A stretch of DNA of 12,488 nucleotides, from the NCBI GenBank assembly GCA_016870235.1, contig VGCB01000020.1:1-12488 (forward strand). Reading direction: 5' to 3'. Position numbers and translations under genes: made by a program. Of this stretch, positions 7,083-12,488 are shown piece after piece; position 1 is the stretch's first letter; each line of letters starts with the position of its first letter. The notes under the pieces were generated by a model. The model saw only the letters and a list, made by a program, of their open reading frames with translations, made no database searches and was not told where the DNA came from. This DNA comes from Actinomycetota bacterium (lineage in GTDB: Bacteria; Actinomycetota; Thermoleophilia; Gaiellales; Gaiellaceae).

Positions 7083-7088
7083 ACTCTA
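7083..7088 (-). promoter_or_regulatory. candidate -10 box for near-leaderless transcript of the biotin carrier operon
   Basis: On the minus strand TAGAGT (TANNNT type) ends 9 nt before the ATG at 7073, which places the transcription start within about 0-3 nt of the start codon. No clear -35 is seen. The lack of a Shine-Dalgarno is consistent with leaderless initiation. Confidence 0.4.
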
Positions 7089-7447
7089 ATCCGGTGAGAT
7101 CGACCGCGTCCGGAGAATGCGCGCAGGTGCGGGGTCGACCGCTGCCCTCCTTCGGCCGCCGGTCCACGTCTCGGCCGGCCGCACGCAGCGCGGCCCCCAT
7201 GGGGGCGCGGAGGCCCCTTCCGGAACGATCGCAGCGAAACCGTTGCAGGGGGGTTGCGGATCTGCACCGGAAGTGCGACGGCGGCCTGCGTCGCGGTGCG
7301 AGCATGCCCGCACCGGCGGGCAGAATCGGCGGCGCGACCGGAGGGCCGGCCGGACCCCGGTCACGGCTCAGCGCAGACCCACGGCGGGAGGTCGCGCATG
7401 GGCGCCCGAGCCCTGCGGGACCGGGCACCCGCGCGTGAGCCGCTCGA
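7089..7447. other. divergent intergenic region without a recognisable gene
   Basis: About 360 bp between the biotin carrier operon and the acyl-CoA dehydrogenase gene. Open frames cross it on both strands, but their translations are Arg/Pro/Gly-rich and match no family I know. A perfect 14-bp palindrome, GCCCCCATGGGGGC, is at 7193-7206, and G-runs (GGGGGG, 7248-7253) follow. It is unusually long for this compact window and presumably holds control sites for both directions; an unannotated small RNA cannot be excluded. Confidence 0.45.
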
Positions 7448-7453
7448 TAGACT
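7448..7453 (+). promoter_or_regulatory. candidate -10 box of the acyl-CoA dehydrogenase gene
   Basis: TAGACT, the same hexamer as in the 3082 gene promoter, lies 44 bp before the GTG start. The predicted start site near 7460 sits at the edge of the palindrome at 7462-7477. No good -35 was found. Confidence 0.4.
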
Positions 7454-7461
7454 CAACTCAA

Positions 7462-7477
7462 TCAAGCGTTCGTTTGA
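7462..7477. promoter_or_regulatory. candidate TetR-type operator
   Basis: TCAAGCGTTCGTTTGA is a 16-bp imperfect palindrome with six of eight positions symmetric (TCAA-CG-/-CG-TTGA). It sits just after the -10 box and before the ribosome binding site GAGGAGG (7484-7490). The size, CG steps and AA/TT ends are like operators of TetR-family repressors that control acyl-CoA metabolism. No regulator gene is in the window, so the binding protein is unknown. Confidence 0.45.
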
Positions 7478-7497
7478 ACTCCCGAGGAGGAGTCGCC

Positions 7498-8673
7498 GTG
7501 TTGAACTTCAGCTTCAGCGAGGAGGAAGAGGCCTTCCGCTCGACGATCCGCGAGTGGGTGGAGGCGAAGTGCCCCAAGGATGTGGCCCTCGAGCTGGAGC
7601 GGGAGGAGGACCACGACGGCACGCACTTCCCCCAGAAGCTCTGGGACGACATGGCCGAGGCGGGCTTCTTCGGGATCGGAATCGACGAGGAGTTCGGCGG
7701 CCAGGGCGGCAACTGCGTGATCCAGTGCATCTTCATGGAGGAGGTCGCGCGCTCGATCGCCGGAATCGCGTGGATCTGGGGGATCAACCAGTTCAACACG
7801 AAGTCGATCCAGAAGTTCGCCTCCGACGAGATCAAGTCGAACATGATCCCGCGGCTCACCGAGGGCAAGGTGAAGACGGCGATCGCCGTCACCGAGCCCG
7901 GCTGCGGCACCGACCTCCTCGGCGGGATGATCACGACGGCAACGCCCGATGGGGACGGCTGGAGGATCAACGGGGCCAAGATCTGGTCGACGATGGCGCA
8001 CGTCTCCGACTATCTCCTGCTCCTCGCGACGAGCGACCCGAACGCCGAGAAGGCCTCGCGCGGGAAGACGCTCTTCCTCGTCGACGCGAAGCAGGAGGGC
8101 GTCGTCTCGCGGCCGATCCCGAAGCTCGGCATGCGCTGCGTCGGCTCCTGCGAGGTGCAGCTCGACAACGCCTACGTGCCCTCGACGCACGTGATCGGCG
8201 AGGTCAACAAGGGCTGGGGCCACATTCTCTCGACGCTCAACAACGAGCGCATTCTCGTCGCCGCCATGTGCACGGGCATCCTGCGCGGTGTCATCGAGGA
8301 GGCGATCAAGTACGCCAACGAGCGCGTCGCGTTCGGCAAGCGGATCTCCGAGTTCCAGGTGATCAACCACTGGATCGCCGACATGCAGATGCGCCTGATG
8401 CAGGCCGAGCTCGTCACGTACAAGTCGGCGTGGCTCTTCGACAACGACCTGCCGTGCGGCGTCGAGTCCTCGGCCGCGAAAGCGATCTGCTCGGAGTACG
8501 CAACCGACGCTGCCGACCGCGGGATCCAGATCCTGGGCGGCATGGGCTATTCGGCCGAGTACCAGATGCAGCGCTACTGGCGCGACGTCCGCCTCTACCA
8601 GATCGGCCCGGTCACGAACCAGATGGTGCGGAACATCGTCGCCGAGAGCGTCGGGCTACCGCGCGCGTTCTAG
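7498..8673 (+). CDS. acyl-CoA dehydrogenase family protein
   Basis: A 391-residue FAD-dependent acyl-CoA dehydrogenase, normal length, catalysing alpha,beta-dehydrogenation of an acyl-CoA (or the reverse, as in CaiA-like members). Order: N-terminal helical domain from FSFSEEEEAFRSTIREWVE; IGIDEEFGGQGG; the FAD/substrate segment AIAVTEPGCGTDL; WRINGAKIWSTMAHVSDY; then the C-terminal helices with RVAFGKRISEFQ, QILGGMGYS and RYWRDVRLYQIGP. The usual catalytic Glu of the C-terminal loop (YEGT in MCAD-type enzymes) is replaced (GPVT), but a Glu is present in LNNERILVAAM, the position used by isovaleryl-CoA dehydrogenase. The GTG at 7498 is chosen because GAGGAGG (7484-7490) lies 7 nt upstream and the product then begins at the domain start; the frame is open further 5' but not conserved-looking. 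A strong hairpin follows the stop. The substrate is not predictable. Confidence 0.95.
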   Translation: MLNFSFSEEEEAFRSTIREWVEAKCPKDVALELEREEDHDGTHFPQKLWDDMAEAGFFGIGIDEEFGGQGGNCVIQCIFMEEVARSIAGIAWIWGINQFNTKSIQKFASDEIKSNMIPRLTEGKVKTAIAVTEPGCGTDLLGGMITTATPDGDGWRINGAKIWSTMAHVSDYLLLLATSDPNAEKASRGKTLFLVDAKQEGVVSRPIPKLGMRCVGSCEVQLDNAYVPSTHVIGEVNKGWGHILSTLNNERILVAAMCTGILRGVIEEAIKYANERVAFGKRISEFQVINHWIADMQMRLMQAELVTYKSAWLFDNDLPCGVESSAAKAICSEYATDAADRGIQILGGMGYSAEYQMQRYWRDVRLYQIGPVTNQMVRNIVAESVGLPRAF

Positions 8674-8675
8674 GC

Positions 8676-8713
8676 GTTTCCCGGGGCCGGCGACGCCGCC
8701 GGTCCCGGGAAAC
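8676..8713. terminator. strong bidirectional terminator hairpin
   Basis: Two 16-nt arms (8676-8691 and 8698-8713) pair completely with one G-T wobble around a 6-nt loop. The outer part is GTTTCCCGGG with CCCGGGAAAC. It starts 2 bp after the acyl-CoA dehydrogenase stop and ends 14 bp before the stop of the convergent DUF3303 gene. The symmetric position suits termination in both directions. No T-run follows beyond the TTT/AAA at the stem base. Confidence 0.8.
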
Positions 8714-8727
8714 CGCTGCTCGTCCGA

Positions 8728-9024
8728 TCAGGAGACGGAATCGCGGAAGGCGACGCCCTCACCGCCGATTGCCGCTGACTCCTCGATCGGAATGATCGGC
8801 GTGATCTCGAATCGCAACCACGGTCCCCAGGGGGCCGTCGTCCGGGCAAGCGTGGCCGCGCTGTCTGCCTCGACGATCGCGACTCCGCCTCCGCCGTCCG
8901 CGAAGCCGTAGAAGCCGAGGAACTCCGCCCCCGCCGGAGGGCTCCATTTCGCGAACACCGCAAGTGACCGGCGCGCGCCCTCCTCGCTCGCGTCGGTGAA
9001 CTCCCACGTGATGTGGAAGAGCAT
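8728..9024 (-). CDS. DUF3303 family protein
   Basis: A 98-residue protein of the DUF3303 family, small alpha/beta proteins of unknown function with a ferredoxin-like (dimeric alpha-beta barrel-like) look. It begins MLFHITWEFTDASEEGARRS, followed by AVFAKWSPPAGAEFLGFYGF, then GGVAIVEADSAATLARTTAP and WLRFEITPIIPIEE, all in the order usual for the family. It has no signal peptide. The start is firm: the ATG at 9024 is preceded by AGAAAGGAGG (9034-9043), a near-perfect Shine-Dalgarno with 9-nt spacing. The frame stays open far upstream, but that part belongs to the decayed gene described separately. It is convergent with the acyl-CoA dehydrogenase and shares its hairpin terminator. A palindrome at 9065-9078 may regulate it. 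Confidence 0.88.
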   Translation of the reverse strand: MLFHITWEFTDASEEGARRSLAVFAKWSPPAGAEFLGFYGFADGGGGVAIVEADSAATLARTTAPWGPWLRFEITPIIPIEESAAIGGEGVAFRDSVS

Positions 9025-9064
9025 GACGTCCCGCCTCCTTTCTTGGATGGGAAGACGACAGAAT

Positions 9065-9078
9065 GTGACAAGTGTTAC
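9065..9078 (-). promoter_or_regulatory. near-palindrome upstream of the DUF3303 gene
   Basis: GTGACAAGTGTTAC is symmetric at five of seven positions. On the minus strand it contains TTGTCA, a good -35-like hexamer (5 of 6), though the expected -10 (ATCCAA) is poor. It may be an operator or a promoter element. It overlaps the likely original stop of the decayed upstream gene. Confidence 0.3.
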
Positions 9079-10183
9079 GAGGCTCGTGGACGCGTCGCCG
9101 ACGACTCGGCGTTGCCCGCCACCCCCGCTCCTCGGCCCCGACGATCGCCTCGGCCGCCGCGACCCGTGCGCGATCGAACCGGGAGCCGGCACGGGGCTCC
9201 ATCCTGAGGAGGCCCTGCGAGAGCGTCGAGAGCTTCGAGCCGCGGCCGGTCTTCGAGACCACCGCTTCGAGTCGCGCGCGTGCCCGGCGGAATCGATCGT
9301 TGCCTGGAGTGTCACGGCGGCCTCGAGCACCGTCTCGAGCAGCGCGATCGCGCTCTCGTCGATCCCTGAGGAGGCCCCGACGTAGGCCTCACCGGCCCGA
9401 AAGGCCTGCGCGGGCGTGGAGGTCGGAGATGCGCGCGACGTCACGGAGGTGGGCGACGGCCCGCGCGATGACGCCGTCGCCGTGCGCCGTCGTTCACGCG
9501 AGAGCTCGACCGAGCCGCGACGGGTCGAAGCGGCCGTCCATGGCGACGACCGCGTCGGCGGCGCGGCGCGATGCGGCCGGTGAGCGCGCCAGGAGCCGGT
9601 GGACGATCGCCTGCCACGTGCCGCCCTGGGAGCGCAGGGAACGAGCGTCGCGAGCCAGCGCGTCCCGAGAGGGTCCGTCGCGAACCAGGCCGGCGGATCC
9701 TGGTCGTCGGAGATCGTGAACACCCACCAGTAGCGTGGAACCGCGATCTCGCGTGCGAGCGTCCCGAACGGCTCGGGAAGCGCCGTCTCGGCGCGGATGA
9801 CGAGTGACCTCCGTAGCCGGCCCTCGCCGCGCTCGTCGATCGAGCGCCCGAGCTCGTGGGTCGTGGCCGATCCGAACGTCGAGCGGGCTCGTGCGACCTG
9901 CTCGTGACGTTCGGGCGGCTGACGAGGCGTCGTAGGCAGCCGATGGTCGGCTCCGGAAGGGTCGCGGGATCGATCCATCCGCCTCGATGGGTCGGGGTCG
10001 AGAGAAGCGGCCGGCCGTCTCGATCGCCGAGCGCCTCGACCCGCCGGGCGAGAACGCCCAGTGCGGTCTCCGTCGCCGTGTGGCCTCCGTCGCCTCGACG
10101 ACGAGCCGGACGATCCGGTCGGCCTCGCCCGCTGCGATCGCCGCGAGCATGGCGGACTCGAACTGCTCGACCGTCGTGCTCAC
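9075..10183 (-). pseudogene. decayed DUF6493-like gene downstream of the SWIM gene
   Basis: A GTG at 10183 overlaps the SWIM gene stop in GTGA and starts a sensible N-terminus (TTVEQFESAMLAAIAAGEAD), but the frame soon breaks. Coherent pieces continue in other frames: LGVLARRVEALGDRDG and LLSTPTHRGGWIDPATL (about 10079-9960); LRRSLVIRAETALPEPF to GTRWLATLVP (to about 9645); GGTWQAIVHRLLARSP and MDGRFDPSRLGRALA, then a TGA at 9494-9496 with VIARAVAHLRDVARISD readable behind it; SAIALLETVLEAAVTLQATI; SKLSTLSQGLLRM and ARVAAAEAIVGAEERG, with a probable original stop TAA at 9075-9077. This needs about five frameshifts and one nonsense change. The TPTHRGGWIDP, GRFDPSRLGRAL and final segments recall the C-terminal half of DUF6493 proteins, and the first segment recalls their N-terminus, so it looks like an internally shortened, decayed copy. 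The family call is from memory of motifs. Confidence 0.65.
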
Positions 10184-11535
10184 GCGTGCGTGGCCCGTGC
10201 CGAAAGCACCTGCTCGAACGCGAGCACGTGCTTGCACGGGCCGCGGGCGCCGCGGTGCTTCGCGAACCACGGGCACGTGCACGTGGGGCCGGCGTCGCCG
10301 AGACGGACGAGGTAGGCGACGTCGCCGCTACGCACCGTCGCCGAGCGCCCGTCCGTGTCGAGCGCGACCGCTCCCTCCCCGACGAGCTGAAGGGCTCCGA
10401 GCAGCCGGGGGTGCATTCCTTCCAGCACCGCCCGATCGAACGGGAGCTCGCGGTGGAAGTAGGCGCTACGCCCGAGGTCGAAGCCCACGCGTCCCGCGGC
10501 CCCGAGGACCGCGAGCGCGGACTGCACGGCGCCCACCGCGAGGCCCGTGACCTTCGCCACGGCCTCGGGCTCGATCGCCGGCTCGCCGTGCAGGCTCTGG
10601 GCCACGGCCCCGACGGAGGCGTCGTCGGCGCCGGCGAGGTCGCCGAGGACGTTTCCCTCGCCGGAGAACCCGCGGAAGAGCTCGGGACTGACCACGAACG
10701 TGACGCGCGCGTCCTCGAGCGTCAGCTCCCAGGCGCTCGCCTCGGCGCTGCGCGCTCCCGAGGCCGGCGGGCCGTAGACGCGGAGCGAGCGCGCGAACGG
10801 CAGCAGCCGCTCGAGCAGCCGGAGGCGCTCGGGGCTCGCGACGCATACAGCTCGCGGATCCGGGCGCGAGGCGATCCGAAGCCCCTGGCCCGCGGGAGTC
10901 GCCCAGGCCGCGCCGCGGCCCTTACCACGCGGCAGGCTCTGCAGGAACCGCCGTGCCTCGACCCCGGAGAGCTCGTGGTAGGCGAGCATCCTCGCCGAGG
11001 CGAGCTGCACCTCGGCGAACCCCTTGAGCCACGAGTCGGGCAGCGGCACCTTCTTCTCGAGGGCGGAGCCCTGCAGGGTCGTGACGCTCACCTCGTCGTG
11101 TCCGACGTTGACGAGCATCCCGTCGGCGTCGCGCACGCCTGCCAGCGCCGCCCGCATCGGCGGGTTGAAGTCCACGTTCGTCGTCCCCCACTCGGAGAAC
11201 GCTCCTGCCAGAGCGCCCGGCTCGAGGTCGAGACGGGCGTAGACGCCGCGGCACGCCGAGAACGACTCGAAGCGCAGGCGGTCGACGTTGCTCGTCACGA
11301 CCGGGTCGGCGGCGAGGATCGCGGCGACGACCATGTTCGGTGGCGTGAAGAAGCGCGTGCGCGCGATCTCCGAGACGACGAGAAGCGCCTGCGCAGCCTG
11401 CCGGGGCCGGGCGAGGGCGCCGGTGAAGAAGTGCGGATTGCGCGAGCGGCCGCCCGAGGTCGCGAGGTTGAGAGCGCCGTCATCGCCGAGCGCGGACGGT
11501 GCCAGGTATGCATAGGCGTGCTCGGCGACGGTCAT
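10180..11535 (-). CDS. SWIM zinc-finger family protein
   Basis: A 451-residue protein ending in a SWIM zinc finger: C419-x-C421 and C434-x-H436, within TCTCPWFAKHRGARGPCKHV. SWIM fingers bind DNA or protein. The long N-terminal part matches the actinobacterial SWIM proteins I recall beside DUF6493 genes: NPHFFTGALARPRQAAQALL, VVTSNVDRLRFESFSACRGV, WGTTNVDFNPPMRAAL, VPLPDSWLKGFAEVQ, SPELFRGFSGEGNVL, and the winged-helix-like VAKVTGLAVGAVQSALAVLG followed by AYFHRELPFD. It has no signal peptide or membrane segment. The ATG at 11535 is the first good start; GAGAAGAG is 15 nt upstream, too far for a normal Shine-Dalgarno. The gene is divergent from the DUF6493-like gene (53-bp gap) and overlaps the decayed gene by 4 bp. 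The biological role is not established. Confidence 0.92.
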   Translation of the reverse strand: MTVAEHAYAYLAPSALGDDGALNLATSGGRSRNPHFFTGALARPRQAAQALLVVSEIARTRFFTPPNMVVAAILAADPVVTSNVDRLRFESFSACRGVYARLDLEPGALAGAFSEWGTTNVDFNPPMRAALAGVRDADGMLVNVGHDEVSVTTLQGSALEKKVPLPDSWLKGFAEVQLASARMLAYHELSGVEARRFLQSLPRGKGRGAAWATPAGQGLRIASRPDPRAVCVASPERLRLLERLLPFARSLRVYGPPASGARSAEASAWELTLEDARVTFVVSPELFRGFSGEGNVLGDLAGADDASVGAVAQSLHGEPAIEPEAVAKVTGLAVGAVQSALAVLGAAGRVGFDLGRSAYFHRELPFDRAVLEGMHPRLLGALQLVGEGAVALDTDGRSATVRSGDVAYLVRLGDAGPTCTCPWFAKHRGARGPCKHVLAFEQVLSARATHA

Positions 11536-11576
11536 GAGATCATGATTCGGCTCTTCTCAGCCTCGCGCAACCCCCG

Positions 11577-11582
11577 TATGCT
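11577..11582 (+). promoter_or_regulatory. candidate -10 box for leaderless DUF6493-like gene
   Basis: TATGCT ends 6 bp before the ATG at 11589, which puts the expected transcription start on the A of the start codon. There is no Shine-Dalgarno in front of this ATG, in agreement with leaderless translation. No convincing -35 is visible. Confidence 0.5.
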
Positions 11583-11588
11583 CGGTCG

Positions 11589-12488
11589 ATGGGCGATGTC
11601 GGCGTCGACATCGAGGCACTCGTCGCGGCCGGCGACGCCGATGCGTGCATCGCGACGCTCCTCGCCGTCGACGCCGAGACGAGACGCCCACTCGCCTCCA
11701 TCGCCCTCCGCCTGCTGGAAGCGGTCGAGCAGGAGTGGCTCTCGACCTTCGGCGGACAGGATCGGGACAGCCTCCGCCGTCGGCGCGGAGTCGCGAGCGC
11801 CGCAGCCCTGTGCTGCGGCGAGCGCGGAGACCTGAGGCGCAGGCGGGTCTGGCTCGGCGGCGAGCACGCGGCGCGTATCCTCGTTGCGAGGCGGCCCCCA
11901 TGGCTCCAGGACTTCGTCGAGGAGCAGTTCCCGCCGGGCCAGCGGGGACCGTTCGAGTGGCTCGACCCGCTTGCGGCCGCGGGCGCCATCACCATCACTC
12001 CGGCGCTCGCGGCCGCGATCCCGGGCGCCTTGTTCTGGTTCGTGCGCGACGAGCACACCGTGGCGGGGACAATCCGGGATCGACCCTGGTTGCGCGACGC
12101 GGTCTGGCTGCTCTTCGAAGTCGAGGGCGGCGGCGAGTCGAGCCTTGCCGCCGCGGACAAGTACTCGGGGCCCGCGGGCAACTGGCAGTCGGCGCTCGTC
12201 GAGCTCGCCGCCGACGGCACGCTCGACCGGCGGCGACTGCTCGACGCGAGCCTCGACGCGCTCGACCGCGGCTTCGCGGAGTTCCGCGCCGGCTGGTTCC
12301 TCCGCTTCCACCAGGCGCTCGCGCCGACGCTCGAGGAGCGGGCGTCGCGCGCCGACCGCTACCTGCGCCTGCTCGCCTCGCCGCAGGGACCGACGCAGTC
12401 GTTCGCGCTCAATGCGGTCGAGGCGCTCGAGAAGGCAGGATGCGTCGACTCGGCCGAGCTCGTCGGCGGCCTCCGTCATCTCGTCGCC
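11589..12488 (+). CDS. DUF6493-like (helical-repeat) protein, 3' end outside window
   Basis: The frame is open from the ATG at 11589 to the last base: 300 codons without a stop, starting MGDVGVDIEALVAAGDADAC. Leu/Ala-rich helical segments suggest a HEAT-like repeat protein. Landmarks that recall the N-terminal half of DUF6493 proteins are ARRPPWLQDFVEEQF, then RPWLRDAVWLLFEVEGGG, WQSALVELAADGTLDRRRLL, FRAGWFLRFHQALAPTLEER and RADRYLRLLASP. Family members I recall are several hundred to about 900 residues, so much of the gene lies beyond the window. No frameshift is seen in the visible part, unlike the decayed relative at 9075-10183. It has no Shine-Dalgarno; a TATGCT box 6 bp upstream fits leaderless expression. 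It is divergently paired with the SWIM gene across 53 bp, so the two may be co-regulated. Function is unknown. Confidence 0.8.
   Translation, partial: MGDVGVDIEALVAAGDADACIATLLAVDAETRRPLASIALRLLEAVEQEWLSTFGGQDRDSLRRRRGVASAAALCCGERGDLRRRRVWLGGEHAARILVARRPPWLQDFVEEQFPPGQRGPFEWLDPLAAAGAITITPALAAAIPGALFWFVRDEHTVAGTIRDRPWLRDAVWLLFEVEGGGESSLAAADKYSGPAGNWQSALVELAADGTLDRRRLLDASLDALDRGFAEFRAGWFLRFHQALAPTLEERASRADRYLRLLASPQGPTQSFALNAVEALEKAGCVDSAELVGGLRHLVA

Noticed and set aside
7193..7206. GCCCCCATGGGGGC palindrome as a regulator site
   Set aside because: Perfect, but GC-rich and about 120 bp from the nearest start; too simple in composition to call an operator.
7117..7497. Upstream extension of the acyl-CoA dehydrogenase frame (127 codons)
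   Set aside because: The extension is Arg/Gly-rich, unlike any acyl-CoA dehydrogenase N-terminus, and a strong ribosome binding site precedes the GTG at 7498.
9025..9978. A single 416-codon gene ending in the DUF3303 domain
   Set aside because: DUF3303 proteins are about 100 residues and a near-perfect Shine-Dalgarno precedes the ATG at 9024; the upstream part of the frame is a mix of decayed-gene pieces and out-of-frame sequence.
9856..11835. 659-codon plus-strand open frame across the SWIM gene
   Set aside because: It lies antisense to a clear SWIM gene and its translation is Arg/Ala-rich without motifs.

Overview
This is a GC-rich bacterial window of the actinobacterial kind. The composition, the -10 boxes of TANNNT type, the short stand-alone biotin carrier, the luciferase-like (probably F420-linked) oxidoreductase, and the SWIM/DUF6493 pair all fit Actinomycetota. 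A soil Thermoleophilia-like lineage is a guess from overall flavour, not something shown.

Layout. Positions 1-2700 hold most of a 2-oxoglutarate dehydrogenase E1 gene (5' end outside the window), facing a small basic protein gene (2717-2914, minus). A divergent small acidic protein gene follows (3082-3387) with a good promoter and a hairpin terminator. Positions 3509-4990 are a scar: the 3' part of a DUF1501 gene (minus) and the 3' part of a sensor histidine kinase gene (plus) meet at about 4070, each cut inside its coding sequence, and the kinase also carries a frameshift. Positions 4991-5329 are non-coding and hairpin-rich, ending in a 60-bp tandem repeat array whose units are themselves inverted repeats.

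Positions 5285-7073 form a minus-strand operon: biotin carrier protein, then LLM-class oxidoreductase, then a SnoaL/NTF2-like protein that overlaps the oxidoreductase gene by 4 bp and whose last codons lie in the repeat array. Divergent from it is an acyl-CoA dehydrogenase gene (7498-8673) with a strong RBS and a palindromic candidate operator. A 16-bp-stem hairpin separates it from a convergent DUF3303 gene (8728-9024).

Positions 9075-12488 are the most unusual part. A SWIM zinc-finger protein gene (10180-11535, minus) is followed, with a 4-bp GTGA overlap, by a decayed gene whose pieces resemble both ends of a DUF6493 protein. In the other direction an apparently intact DUF6493-like gene starts (11589, leaves the window) with a -10 box placed for leaderless translation. 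The locus therefore looks like a SWIM-DUF6493 system in which the operon partner has decayed and a divergent paralogue remains.

No rRNA, tRNA, CRISPR array or transposase gene was seen.
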